A stretch of 64,000 nucleotides of DNA, from the NCBI GenBank assembly GCA_036774405.1, contig DAIPBO010000018.1, forward strand, positions 1-64,000, in the 5' to 3' direction. Position numbers and translations under genes: made by a program. The notes beneath the pieces were generated by a model. The model did no database searches and was not told the origin of the DNA. It saw nothing but the letters and a program-made list of their open reading frames with translations. Below, piece after piece: positions 25,565-34,795 of this stretch. Within the stretch, counting starts at the first letter, position 1. Every line of letters starts with the position of its first letter. Source of the stretch: JAAYDS01 sp012729155 (GTDB lineage Bacteria; Chloroflexota; Anaerolineae; UBA1429).

Positions 25565-25616
25565 GGTGGCGTAACTCATCTTCTCAGAACAGCCCCGCCC
25601 TGTCAAACGCGGTTGG

Positions 25617-26924
25617 CTAGGGGCACTCGTCCAGAACTCGCATGACACGACTGAGCCGATCGGCGGTATGAACGGGGCGCCCATAGTGGTCGTAGAGTTG
25701 AGCCAACGTGACGTCATCGAGGGTGCGGCCCCCATCGGCATCGAACATGGATCGCGGCAAGACGATGCAGTCGCCTGTCCGCTCGGGCGCCAGTTGCGCT
25801 ATCACATCTTGCGCGGTGATGAGCCCTGACACCGTCACACTCTCTCCGAAGAAGCGATTAACTATGGGCTCGAGATGCAGCCTGGTCCCAATTGCCGAGG
25901 CCAGTTCGTCTACGAGAGGCGCCAGCACAGGTGCGATGGCCGTGCCGCACACCAGCGTCGCGCTCGACACGGCAATATGGCGCCGACCGAGACGCATCCG
26001 CGTCTGCGCCCAATCGTCCAGCAGCTCGCGCACCAGGCCTACACCGTTATCGCGTTGCTCGGGGGCATCGTAGAACAGAGCAGGCGGAATGGGCTCCCGC
26101 GCCAAAAGATAGAGCTCATCGGCCGGGTAGAGCCAGGTGGTGTCAATGGTCGAAGATAGACCACCCCGTACGCGCATAGCCATGGATAGCACGGCACGCG
26201 CCTCATCGGCCGTGAGGGTGCGACCCGCGCCGTGGTGAAAGCGCGTCAGGCCCACAGGCACCAGGGCGAGGCTCTGCAGCGTGGGCCAGAGCGCTGCGCA
26301 ATCGTTGATGGTCCGCTCGAGATGCGCACCATCGTTGAGCCCAGGGACAATGACCACCTGCCCATGCACCTCGACCCCAAGAGTGCCAAGCCGGTGAATC
26401 TGTGCGACAATATCTGGCGCCTGGGCATTGCCCAGACAGGCTCGGCGCGCAACCGGATCGGTAGCGTGGATAGACACAAACAGCGGGCTGAGATGCTGCT
26501 CAGCGATGCGCGCCCAATCATCCTCATCAAGGTTCGTGAGGGTGACGAAGCTACCGCTAAGGAATGACAGACGATAATCATCGTCGCGAACGTATAGACT
26601 GCGGCGCAAACCCCGCGGCATCTGGGCCACAAAGCAAAAGGGACAGCGATTGTCGCACTGCCTCAGGTCGTCAAAGAGCACCGAATCAAAGGTGAGCCCC
26701 AACGTCTCGTCATAATCGCGCTCGACCTGGATGCGATGTACCTGACCGTCGCGCTCAATGTCAAGCCACAGCTCCTCATCGGCACCATAGAAGCGATAGT
26801 CGATGACGTCACGCAACAAGTGGCCATTGATCGCCAGCAGTCGATCGCCGGGCTCCAGACCGATCTCGTCGCCGATGCTCCCAGGATCGACAGCGGTAAT
26901 CACGTTCCCTCTCTGTGACGTCAT
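25617..26924 (-). CDS. PDZ/radical SAM/DUF512 protein (TIGR03279 type)
   Basis: 435 residues. An N-terminal PDZ-like region (VDPGSIGDEIGLEPGDRLLAING) precedes a radical SAM-like cysteine cluster in QCDNRCPFCFVAQMP, spaced C-x3-C-x2-C, and a C-terminal DUF512 region ending with an EPIVNRFFGESVTVSGLIT segment. This combination is the conserved family annotated as putative FeS-containing cyanobacterial/Firmicutes radical SAM (TIGR03279). The biochemical function is unknown. Its ATG overlaps the cmk stop in an ATGA, so it is the last gene of dac-rluB-cmk-radical SAM. Confidence 0.88.
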   Translation of the reverse strand: MTSQRGNVITAVDPGSIGDEIGLEPGDRLLAINGHLLRDVIDYRFYGADEELWLDIERDGQVHRIQVERDYDETLGLTFDSVLFDDLRQCDNRCPFCFVAQMPRGLRRSLYVRDDDYRLSFLSGSFVTLTNLDEDDWARIAEQHLSPLFVSIHATDPVARRACLGNAQAPDIVAQIHRLGTLGVEVHGQVVIVPGLNDGAHLERTINDCAALWPTLQSLALVPVGLTRFHHGAGRTLTADEARAVLSMAMRVRGGLSSTIDTTWLYPADELYLLAREPIPPALFYDAPEQRDNGVGLVRELLDDWAQTRMRLGRRHIAVSSATLVCGTAIAPVLAPLVDELASAIGTRLHLEPIVNRFFGESVTVSGLITAQDVIAQLAPERTGDCIVLPRSMFDADGGRTLDDVTLAQLYDHYGRPVHTADRLSRVMRVLDECP

Positions 26925-27613
26925 CGGCAGCCGCGCTTTTCGGCGATGACGCCCAACACAGCAGTCACCACGTCATCGATAGAAAGCGTCGTGCTATCGA
27001 TCACACAGGCATCGGCCGCCACAGCCAGTGGCGAGTCGGCGCGCGTGCTGTCGATGCGATCACGCATAGCCAGCTCGCTGGTGACCTCTTCGAGCGAGAC
27101 CTGGAGTCCTCGCGCAGTGGCCTCGGCCCATCGTCGGCGTGCGCGCTCTTGCAGAGTCGCGTCCAGATAGATCTTGACCTCAGCGCAGGGCAGCACCACA
27201 GTGCCGATGTCGCGCCCCACCAGCACAACCCCACCACGCTCCGCGATGCGGCGCTGCTGCCGAACCAGCGCCGAGCGCACGCCTGGATAGGCTGACACGG
27301 GCGAGACATGGTCGTTGATCTTTGGCTCGCGAATAGCCCAGGTAATATCGACACCGTCGGCTAGTACCGAGTATTGCCGACCATCAGCGGGCCCAGTGTT
27401 GATGATGTCGATGCGCAACTGCTGGGCGAGTGCCGTTATCGTGGCCTCATCTGCGATAGCGACTCCGCGCTCGAGTGCCGCCCACGTCACCGCTCGATAC
27501 ATGGCGCCTGTGTCGATGTATACAAAGCCCAACCGGGCCGCCACCAGCGCACCGATGGTGCTCTTACCAGATGCGGCCGGCCCATCTATGGCGATACTAA
27601 TCGATCTCATCAC
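26921..27613 (-). CDS. cmk: Cytidylate kinase
   Basis: 230 residues. It phosphorylates CMP and dCMP with ATP. The P-loop is IAIDGPAASGKSTIGALVA at the N-terminus, followed by GFVYIDTGAMYRAVTW and the lid/Arg region VGRDIGTVVLPCAEVKIYL. The tail is standard for the family. The start is GTG 27613, or ATG 27610 just after it; the GTG overlaps the pseudouridine synthase stop. Pairing with an RsuA/RluB-type synthase is common in bacteria. Confidence 0.96.
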   Translation of the reverse strand: MMRSISIAIDGPAASGKSTIGALVAARLGFVYIDTGAMYRAVTWAALERGVAIADEATITALAQQLRIDIINTGPADGRQYSVLADGVDITWAIREPKINDHVSPVSAYPGVRSALVRQQRRIAERGGVVLVGRDIGTVVLPCAEVKIYLDATLQERARRRWAEATARGLQVSLEEVTSELAMRDRIDSTRADSPLAVAADACVIDSTTLSIDDVVTAVLGVIAEKRGCR

Positions 27614-28383
27614 TCTCTTTCCCGTCCAAAGCGCACCAGCGCCTTGACCTCATCGGCCTCGAGCCAGCGCCCTTTACCAGGCAGCAGACCGCCGAGTCGC
27701 AGCGGCCCCATACGCACGCGCACCAATCGTGTCACCGTCATGCCCACAGCCTCGAACATGCGCCTTACCAGATGCTTGCGCCCCTCGCGCACCACCAGCT
27801 TGAACCAGGCGCAGCCACGCGGCGCCGCCTCTCCCCTAAAGCGATAGCCTGCGGGTAGAGGCGTCAGAGCACCTTTGGCTGGCCACTCCTCGCGGGGCAA
27901 GTCCACACCAGTGGCAAAGCGCTCATGCAGATCGAGCGGCGCGACTCCGCAGACCAACGCCAGATATTCCTTGGGGTGCTCGTAGCGCGGGTGCGAGAGA
28001 CGTTGCGCCGTCTGCCCATCATTGGTATACAACAACAGTCCTTCGCTATCGGCATCGAGCCGCCCCACCGAAAAAAGGCGCGGCGAGCGTGGCACGAGGC
28101 TTTGGGCGATCTGTTCGGCGTGCGGATCGGAGGCCGTGGTAACATAGCCCACCGGCTTGTAGAGCAAGTAATAGCGGTACGCCGTTGGCGGCCGCACAAC
28201 GACGCCATCGACTGCGACACGGTCTCTCTCGGGATCGATGCGCGTCCCAAGAGCATCAACCACCTCACCATTGACCTGCACACGCCCCGCTGCGATCAGG
28301 CCATCGCAGGCCCGGCGTGACGCCACCCCGCACCGCGCCAGAAAGCGGTTCAGGCGGTCCTGCCCTCCTTCAGCGGCGGGCAT
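27610..28383 (-). CDS. Pseudouridine synthase, RsuA/RluB family
   Basis: 257 residues. An S4 RNA-binding domain (LNRFLARCGVASRRACDGLI) is followed by the catalytic domain with VGRLDADSEGLLLYTND, whose aspartate is the nucleophile, and YLLYKPVGYVTT. The family modifies 23S rRNA (RluB-like) or 16S rRNA (RsuA-like); the neighbouring cmk favours RluB. It overlaps the end of the carboxypeptidase gene by 14 bases and cmk by 4. Confidence 0.93.
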   Translation of the reverse strand: MPAAEGGQDRLNRFLARCGVASRRACDGLIAAGRVQVNGEVVDALGTRIDPERDRVAVDGVVVRPPTAYRYYLLYKPVGYVTTASDPHAEQIAQSLVPRSPRLFSVGRLDADSEGLLLYTNDGQTAQRLSHPRYEHPKEYLALVCGVAPLDLHERFATGVDLPREEWPAKGALTPLPAGYRFRGEAAPRGCAWFKLVVREGRKHLVRRMFEAVGMTVTRLVRVRMGPLRLGGLLPGKGRWLEADEVKALVRFGRERE

Positions 28384-29497
28384 AGAGGGGCAATTCGGTA
28401 AATAGCTTGCCGTTCATCCAGACCTCCAGCGCGCCCAACGGCTCGTCGGCGCCAGCATCAGCGGGCGCTTGCCACAAGCGGCGCGTGTAGCGCAGAGAGC
28501 CAAGTTGCCAGGGGTGCACCAGAAAGGTCACTGGTTCGGCGATGGTGAACTCGTGTTCGTCACCGTTAGCATCGCGATAGCGGTTGAGCGCGGACCGCGG
28601 CAGGTCGATGATGAGCTCGACGTGGTTTGCGTAGAAATAGTCGAGCAGTGCAGCAGAGTCGGCAAAGCGGTCTGTAGAACCCAACACAACCGTAAGCGCC
28701 TGGCCTGCTGGCCGCTCAACCCACCCCACCAGACACTGGCCTGCGTCATCGGTGGTGCCCGTCTTGATGCCCACCGCACCCGGATAGCGCGTCAGTAGCT
28801 CGTTCGTAGTCGTGAGTCTGTACCCACCCTTATCGATTTGTGCCTGTGCCACGATCTCGGCAAACAGCGGGTTGTCCATGGCTGCTCGAGACAGGATGGC
28901 GAGGTCGAACGCACTAGAGTACTGGCCAGCGGCATCGAGCCCATGGGCGTTGGCAAAGCGTGTATCTACGAGGCTCCACGTGGCGGCCAACGCGTTCATC
29001 TCGGCAACAAAGGCGGTCTCTGTGCCTGATAGGCTGCGCGCAATCGTCACCGCCGCAGCGTTGTCGCTGGGCACGAGCAGGATATAGAGCAGCTCTTCGA
29101 GCGTGAAATACGCGTCCTCACGCATGCCGATGGCGGTGTACGGGTAAAAGTCGGCTTTAATGACCTGCAGATCAGCGCCCAACGAGTCGACAGGCGCCCC
29201 CCCCGTCGCCACGAGACTGGTCGCAGTCATGAACGTCATGATCTTGGTCAAAGAGGCGGGGGCGCGCCTGGCGTGCTCTTCGTGCGCCAGCACAATGGTG
29301 CTGGTAGTCGGGTTAACCAGAATATAGGCCGCAGCCGAGACGTGAGGTGGTGTGGGCTCGCGCAAGCCGGCCAGGTATTCGCGGGTAGCGCCCCAGAAGG
29401 GGGCATCTGAAGGCGCAATAACGGCCGGGCTGAACCCAGTGCCGAACATGGCGCCTATCAGAGCGAGTATCACCAAGTACGCTTTTCTACCGATCAT
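28370..29497 (-). CDS. D-alanyl-D-alanine carboxypeptidase (peptidase S11, PBP5-like)
   Basis: About 375 residues from ATG 29497. A hydrophobic signal segment (AYLVILALIGAMFGTGF) directs export. The three penicillin-binding motifs are SLTK in ARRAPASLTKIMTF, SDN in LLVPSDNAAAV and KTG in AVGIKTGTTDDAG. The C-terminal 100 residues look like the beta-rich PBP5 C-terminal domain. It trims the terminal D-alanine of peptidoglycan stem peptides. First gene of a four-gene operon with a good promoter at 29526-29554. The ribosome site is weak (GGTAGG adjoins the ATG). Confidence 0.9.
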   Translation of the reverse strand: MIGRKAYLVILALIGAMFGTGFSPAVIAPSDAPFWGATREYLAGLREPTPPHVSAAAYILVNPTTSTIVLAHEEHARRAPASLTKIMTFMTATSLVATGGAPVDSLGADLQVIKADFYPYTAIGMREDAYFTLEELLYILLVPSDNAAAVTIARSLSGTETAFVAEMNALAATWSLVDTRFANAHGLDAAGQYSSAFDLAILSRAAMDNPLFAEIVAQAQIDKGGYRLTTTNELLTRYPGAVGIKTGTTDDAGQCLVGWVERPAGQALTVVLGSTDRFADSAALLDYFYANHVELIIDLPRSALNRYRDANGDEHEFTIAEPVTFLVHPWQLGSLRYTRRLWQAPADAGADEPLGALEVWMNGKLFTELPLYARR

Positions 29498-29525
29498 CCT
29501 ACCGTGGCTCGAGCATGATAGGCCG

Positions 29526-29554
29526 ATTCTAGTCAAGCACCGGCGGCTGGTCAA
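29526..29554 (-). promoter_or_regulatory. Promoter for the dac-rluB-cmk-radical SAM operon
   Basis: Minus strand TTGACC (29554-29549), 17-base spacer, TAGAAT (29531-29526). The start would be near 29519, about 22 bases before ATG 29497. Confidence 0.6.
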
Positions 29555-29598
29555 GCAGTCACCCTGTGTGCGAGTCGGCACATATGCACAACAGCGAG

Positions 29599-29628
29599 TT
29601 GACACACCCTACCCCCCTAGCGTATAAT
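29599..29628 (+). promoter_or_regulatory. Consensus promoter for the CoA-disulfide reductase fusion
   Basis: Perfect TTGACA (29599-29604) and perfect TATAAT (29623-29628), spaced by 18 bases, 57 bases before the ATG. It is divergent from the carboxypeptidase promoter. Confidence 0.75.
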
Positions 29629-29684
29629 TGTGAAAGACGTCACAACTACACGGCGTCGATGCTCTGGGGAGCGAGGGTAGATAC

Positions 29685-32150
29685 ATGAAGACCTATGTCA
29701 TCGTTGGTGGTGTGGCAGGCGGTGCCACTGCAGCTACGCGCCTGCGCAGGCGTGACGAGTCTGCCAGCATCATCCTGATAGAGCGGGGCCCCTTCGTATC
29801 GTTCGCTAACTGCGGCCTGCCCTATCATATCGGAGGCACCATCGGCGAGCGTGATAAGCTTATCATCACGACGCCTGAGGAACTCGAAGGCGAGTTCGCC
29901 ATCGACGTTCGCACACAGCACGAGGCACTGTCAGTCAACCCTGGCGAGCACACCATTGAGGTCCGCGACCTATCTACAGGCGCGGCCTACACGCTCGCTT
30001 ATGACAAGCTCGTCCTGTCACCTGGGGCGTCGCCGGTAGTGCCACCCGTCCCTGGAGCCGACCTGCCTAATGTGTTTACGCTGCGCAACATCCCAGATAT
30101 GGATGCCATCAAGGCGTACATCGATGCCAACCATGCGACCAGTGCTGCGGTCATCGGCGGGGGATTTATCGGGCTTGAGATGGCCGAGAACCTCCACCTG
30201 GCAGGGCTACAGGTCAACGTGATCGAGATGCTCAGCCAGGTGATGGCGCCGCTGGACCCTGACATGGCCGCGGGCATTCACCGCGAATTGGTCCAGCGGG
30301 GCGTAGGCCTGGTGCTGGGCGATGGCGTCAAGTCGATCGCTGCCCTGCCTGCCGGTGGGCTTGAGGTGACGGTGTCATCAGGCGCCACCTACCAGGCCGA
30401 TCTCGCCATCATGGCCGTGGGCGTCAAGCCCGAGAGCGACCTGGCGCGGAGTGCGGGTCTCGAAATCGGTCCACGTGGCCATATTGCCGTGAACCAATTC
30501 ATGCAGACATCCGATCCAGACATCTACGCCGTGGGCGATGCGGTGCAGGTGCTCGATCCCGTAACGGGGCAGCCCACGGCCGTGCCACTGGCAAGCCCCG
30601 CCAACCGCCAAGCACGGACGGCGGCCAGCCACATCACAGGCCTTGAGCTGGCCTACAAGGGGACCTACGGCACATCGATCGTCAAGGTGTTTGATCTCGT
30701 GGTGGCCTCGACGGGAGCCAACAGTCGCCGCCTGGAGCAGGCGGGCATCGCCTATCGCACCAGCACCACGCACAACTATGATCATGCGGGCTACTACCCC
30801 GGTGCCACCATGCAGACCATCAAGCTGCTATACGGCGCCAGCGATGGCAAGCTGCTGGGGGCGCAGGTGCTGGGCTATCACGCTGTCGACCGCACGATCG
30901 ATACGTTAGCCACGGCTTTGATCGCCGGTATGACTGTATTTGACATCGAGGAACTCGAGTTGGCCTATGCGCCACCTTATGGAGCCGCGAAGGATCCGGT
31001 TAACGTCGCTGGTTTTGCGGCGGCCAACGAGTTGCGGGGCGACACAGCCCTGGTTACGTGGAACGAGGTCATTGCTCGCGACCCCGATAGCACAGGCATC
31101 CTCGATGTGCGTAGTCGCCTTGAATACGAGCTGGGTACGATCGAGGGCGCGGTATGGATCCCTGTTGAGGAGCTGCGCGACCGCATTGACGAACTCGACA
31201 AGAGCAAGGAGTGGATCATATTCTGCGCTCGCGGCCGCCGCGGCTATGGTGCCGATCGAATTCTGCGGCAAAACGGCTATCGTTCGCGCAACCTGACGGG
31301 TGGATGGAACACCTTTACCCTGGCTAGCGAGCCTCAATCGCACCCCATCGTCACCAGCACCAACGCCACACGATCGAAGGAGGCGCCAGCCCCCATGCTC
31401 GACCCTAAGCTGATCAAGAGCGACTATAGCCTCAACGCCACTGGCTTGCAGTGCCCCGGCCCCATCATGATGCTCTATAAGCAGATGCAAGAGATGGAAG
31501 AGGGCCAGACGGTGCGCGTGTCGGCGACCGACCCCGGCTTTCGGCACGACGTGGGTGTGTGGGCCGAGAACACGGGCAATACCGTGCTCGCCCTCGAGCA
31601 GGAAGAAGGCGTCATCACGGCCGTGCTCAGCAAAGGCGGGCCGCTGCCGCTGTTGGCAGAACAGCCCACGGCCGTCGCCAACCGCGCCAAGACGATGGTG
31701 GTTTTCTCGGGCGACCTCGACCATGCCATCGCCGCGTTTATCATCGCTAACGGCGCAGCTTCTATGGGCCAACAGGTAACCATGTTCTTTACCTTCTGGG
31801 GGCTCAACATCCTGCGCAAGCCACAGGCGCCACCGGTCAGCAAGAACCTCGTTGAGCGCATGTTCGGGTGGATGATGCCCAAGGGGCCCGACGCTCTGCG
31901 TCTGTCACGGCTGAACATGGGCGGCCTGGGCACCGCCATGATCAAGAAGGTGATGGAAGAGAAGAACATCGACTCGCTGCCCAAGCTCATTCAGGCGGCG
32001 ATCGACTCTGGCGTGCATGTGGTGGCCTGTCAGATGACAATGGATATGATGGGCATCAAGCACGAAGAGCTGTTTGACGGCGTGACGGTTGGTGGCGTGG
32101 CCTCGATGATCGGCGCCACCGACAAGGCCAACGCGTCCTGGTTCATCTAG
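29685..32150 (+). CDS. CoA-disulfide reductase/rhodanese/TusA/DsrE-like fusion protein
   Basis: 821 residues with four parts. Residues 1-450 are a pyridine-nucleotide disulfide reductase: GGVAGGATAATRLRRR at the N-terminus, and the single active cysteine C43 in SFANCGLPYH, as in CoA-disulfide reductases. Residues about 455-550 are a rhodanese with catalytic C514 in FCARGRRGYGA. Residues about 575-650 are a TusA-like sulfur carrier with C590 in GLQCPGP. Residues about 668-821 are DsrE2-like, with C782 in ACQMTMDMMG. All four cysteines are present, so a persulfide relay from CoA persulfide or polysulfide to an acceptor is a reasonable inference. It appears monocistronic, with its own promoter and terminator. 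Confidence 0.92.
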   Translation: MKTYVIVGGVAGGATAATRLRRRDESASIILIERGPFVSFANCGLPYHIGGTIGERDKLIITTPEELEGEFAIDVRTQHEALSVNPGEHTIEVRDLSTGAAYTLAYDKLVLSPGASPVVPPVPGADLPNVFTLRNIPDMDAIKAYIDANHATSAAVIGGGFIGLEMAENLHLAGLQVNVIEMLSQVMAPLDPDMAAGIHRELVQRGVGLVLGDGVKSIAALPAGGLEVTVSSGATYQADLAIMAVGVKPESDLARSAGLEIGPRGHIAVNQFMQTSDPDIYAVGDAVQVLDPVTGQPTAVPLASPANRQARTAASHITGLELAYKGTYGTSIVKVFDLVVASTGANSRRLEQAGIAYRTSTTHNYDHAGYYPGATMQTIKLLYGASDGKLLGAQVLGYHAVDRTIDTLATALIAGMTVFDIEELELAYAPPYGAAKDPVNVAGFAAANELRGDTALVTWNEVIARDPDSTGILDVRSRLEYELGTIEGAVWIPVEELRDRIDELDKSKEWIIFCARGRRGYGADRILRQNGYRSRNLTGGWNTFTLASEPQSHPIVTSTNATRSKEAPAPMLDPKLIKSDYSLNATGLQCPGPIMMLYKQMQEMEEGQTVRVSATDPGFRHDVGVWAENTGNTVLALEQEEGVITAVLSKGGPLPLLAEQPTAVANRAKTMVVFSGDLDHAIAAFIIANGAASMGQQVTMFFTFWGLNILRKPQAPPVSKNLVERMFGWMMPKGPDALRLSRLNMGGLGTAMIKKVMEEKNIDSLPKLIQAAIDSGVHVVACQMTMDMMGIKHEELFDGVTVGGVASMIGATDKANASWFI

Positions 32151-32171
32151 GCGCTCGGCGCCTCAGAGCAG

Positions 32172-32198
32172 AAAGGCCCCCCGATTGAGGGGCCTTTT
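32172..32198. terminator. Bidirectional terminator between convergent genes
   Basis: AAAGGCCCC (32172-32180) pairs with GGGGCCTTT within 32189-32198 around an eight-base loop. The plus strand ends in TTTTCG. It probably stops both the sulfur-relay fusion and the lytic transglycosylase transcripts. Confidence 0.75.
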
Positions 32199-32215
32199 CG
32201 TTGCATCAGAGGCCG

Positions 32216-34795
32216 TCAGCGATAGAGGCGCTCGTAGATGCGGTACTGACGGTAGACGCCGGTGACATAGGCCTTGGTCTCGCTGTAGGCCAGCGTCTCG
32301 ACAAAAAGGTCATAGTCGACGATCTCTCGCCCCTCTGTCAGCAGATCGAGGCTGCCTGGCCCCGCGTTGTAGGCCACCAGCGCCGCTGGCCAGTCGCGCC
32401 CGCGCAGGCCGAGCCCAAAGTTCAGATACCAGGCGCCATAGCGCAGATTGAGGTAGGGCCTCGTTAGCAGCGTCTCGCGATAGTCCTCGGGCCCGATGCT
32501 CTCGGCGATCCACTTTCCCGTTGCGGGCATGACCTGTGTGAGCCCACGGGCACCAGCCGAGCTGACCGCGCGCGCATAGAAGCGGCTCTCTTGGCGGATC
32601 AGTGCGGTGAACAACAGCGGATCTATTCCATACCGCTCGGCATACTCGGCCACCAACTCGGGGTAAGCCATCGGATACGCAACGCGCCAGAGGTCGTCAG
32701 GGGCAGCATCCGCCTGGCGCTGTTGGCCCTCGCGAATGAGGTACTCGGCGGCCACGCTAGCGATATAGCGACAGCCAGCGACCTCGCTCTCGCGCGCCAT
32801 ATAGAGCAGCAGAGGAGCGTTACTGCGCTCTTGAGTGGCCAGTGCGTACAACCTCGACACGGCATCGCTCTGCCAACCCACACGCCACATCCAGAGGCCG
32901 CCGCTCACCTGCTCTCGAAGGTCGACCTCTGACGACAAAGCCCAGCTCGAAACCCAGTCCTCAACGGCATCCCAGGCCGTCGGAGGGCTTGCCGCAGGCA
33001 TGGCGGCCTCCAGCCCAAGCCGAAGAGATGTTCCCGCCATGAGATCAGTCGCCCTGACCCCCCAGTAGCTATCAGGAGCCAGCGTCGTAGCCTGCTTCCA
33101 GGCCTCGCCCGCGCCCAGCAGATCGCCGGTATCCCGCAGCGCAAGCCCCGTCCACACCAGAATCCGCGCCCTTGACTCGTCTGCCGCACCGGCCTCGAGC
33201 CGTTGCAGCTCGCTGGCCCAAACCGTTCGCGCACGCTCGGGGTCGGCGTTCTGATAGTACAACAGTCCCGCATACAATCCGGCCTCTTCTGCCATCGCGC
33301 TGTCAGGATACTCTGCGGCGATGCGCGCATACAGGTCGGCTGCACGGCCTGGCTGCTCATTAGCGGCCAGATACCGTGCGGCAAGCTGCAACGCTTGCGG
33401 AGCATCGGGGTGCCTGGCATACCGCGAGGCATAGAGGGTGTACACCTTGCTCGGGTCGCCGTTATTCTGCTTGACTACGTCAGCCTTGGCGAACCAGACC
33501 TCGGCAATGCGGCGCTGTGTCACTGCATCCTCGAGCTGGCCGCGTTGGCTGTAGAGTGTGATGGCACGATCGAGCTCTGCCAACGCTGAACGGGGCTGGC
33601 CTCTCGCTGCAGAGATCAGGCCGCGCAGCGCGTATGCCTCGGCACGGTCGGCATCGCGAGTCTTGAGAGCAGCCTTGATAGCATCCTCGGCCGCTTCGTT
33701 CTGATGGCTATGGTAGAGCACGCGCGCCTCGATCAGAGGCTCAACGAGCGACACTGGTTTGGCGTCGTCGTCATCCTCTTCGCCTTCGGCCGCCAGCTCT
33801 CGAAGCACCAACAAAGCCTGTTGTCCGGCTACCTGGTCGGGATACTCGACCATGGCCTGCCGCAAGATAGCGAGAGCAGTCTCGTCGTCACCGATACTCA
33901 GGAGCGTTCGCGCTCGCTCGACCTCGATCATCATCCTGTAGGCAGGCTGCACGGCGAATGACTGAATCTCATCGAGGGCCGCCAACGCCAGCTCCCACTG
34001 GTTGCTCATACGCGCAAGGCGCGCCAGCTCTTCGAGAACCTGCGCTCGAAACGCCGCTGTAAGCAGGGCTGTATCGATCTGCTGTAGCCGGCGCAGGGCC
34101 TGGCTCTCGTCTCCTGCCTGAACGTTGGCGCGCGCGGCGCGCCAAAGCACCTGCTCTTGAGCCGGAGGATCCAGAGCCAGGAGCATGCTATAGACATTGC
34201 TGGCAGGCTGCCACTGGCCAGCCTGCTCATAGGCGTCTGCCAGCATAGCGAGCGTCTGGTGCTGTAAGGGGCCCGCCAGCTCAGCCCAGGGCAGAAGCAG
34301 CGAGACACCAGCCGCAAGGTCGCCGTCGACGAGATGGGCCATGGCCAGGCACAGATCGACAGCCTGTGCGTCAGCGCCGGCCGCGCCGCGCCGCGCCGAC
34401 AGCTGCTCAACAAAAGACTCGTGTTCACCGCGCTCATAGAGTCGGTATGCGTCGGTGCGCAGTCTCTCGTCAGCGATCAACTCGAAACAAACAGGCCAGG
34501 CAGACTCGGCCTCATCCACCTGGCGCTCATCGACCTGCGCGGCAGGCTCAACAGTCGCTGGCGCCTCGACGGTGGGCAGCGGAGCCTCGCTCTGTTCACT
34601 GCCGGCTCCTGTGGTCGCATCGTTGGGCGCCACCGCAGGCGCTGGGTTCGCATCAAGCGTCGGCTTTCCGTCAGGCGACGTTGCGCAGGCAGCCAGCACC
34701 AGAGCCAACGCCATCGTCGCCAGCAAAGCGCGCCATGCGGCCAGCCGTTGGGGGCAGCGGAGAGAACGTGCGAGGCCCGAACGTGTTCTAGCCAT
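32216..34795 (-). CDS. Soluble lytic transglycosylase lipoprotein with TPR-like repeats
   Basis: About 859 residues from ATG 34795. Lipoprotein signal with LVLAAC and modified C37, then a long Pro/Ala/Thr linker. Residues about 100-640 are rich in TPR-like helical repeats (for example EQAGQWQPASNVYSMLLALD, EYPDSAMAEEAGLYAGLLYY). The C-terminal SLT domain has the catalytic glutamate in LIRQESRFYARAVSSAGARG, then LTQVMPATGKW and NLRYGAWYL, and VAYNAGPGSL. It cleaves peptidoglycan glycan strands at the outer face of the membrane. The start lies inside the last bases of the methyltransferase gene and has GAAAGG upstream, so the two are coupled. Confidence 0.9.
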   Translation of the reverse strand: MARTRSGLARSLRCPQRLAAWRALLATMALALVLAACATSPDGKPTLDANPAPAVAPNDATTGAGSEQSEAPLPTVEAPATVEPAAQVDERQVDEAESAWPVCFELIADERLRTDAYRLYERGEHESFVEQLSARRGAAGADAQAVDLCLAMAHLVDGDLAAGVSLLLPWAELAGPLQHQTLAMLADAYEQAGQWQPASNVYSMLLALDPPAQEQVLWRAARANVQAGDESQALRRLQQIDTALLTAAFRAQVLEELARLARMSNQWELALAALDEIQSFAVQPAYRMMIEVERARTLLSIGDDETALAILRQAMVEYPDQVAGQQALLVLRELAAEGEEDDDDAKPVSLVEPLIEARVLYHSHQNEAAEDAIKAALKTRDADRAEAYALRGLISAARGQPRSALAELDRAITLYSQRGQLEDAVTQRRIAEVWFAKADVVKQNNGDPSKVYTLYASRYARHPDAPQALQLAARYLAANEQPGRAADLYARIAAEYPDSAMAEEAGLYAGLLYYQNADPERARTVWASELQRLEAGAADESRARILVWTGLALRDTGDLLGAGEAWKQATTLAPDSYWGVRATDLMAGTSLRLGLEAAMPAASPPTAWDAVEDWVSSWALSSEVDLREQVSGGLWMWRVGWQSDAVSRLYALATQERSNAPLLLYMARESEVAGCRYIASVAAEYLIREGQQRQADAAPDDLWRVAYPMAYPELVAEYAERYGIDPLLFTALIRQESRFYARAVSSAGARGLTQVMPATGKWIAESIGPEDYRETLLTRPYLNLRYGAWYLNFGLGLRGRDWPAALVAYNAGPGSLDLLTEGREIVDYDLFVETLAYSETKAYVTGVYRQYRIYERLYR

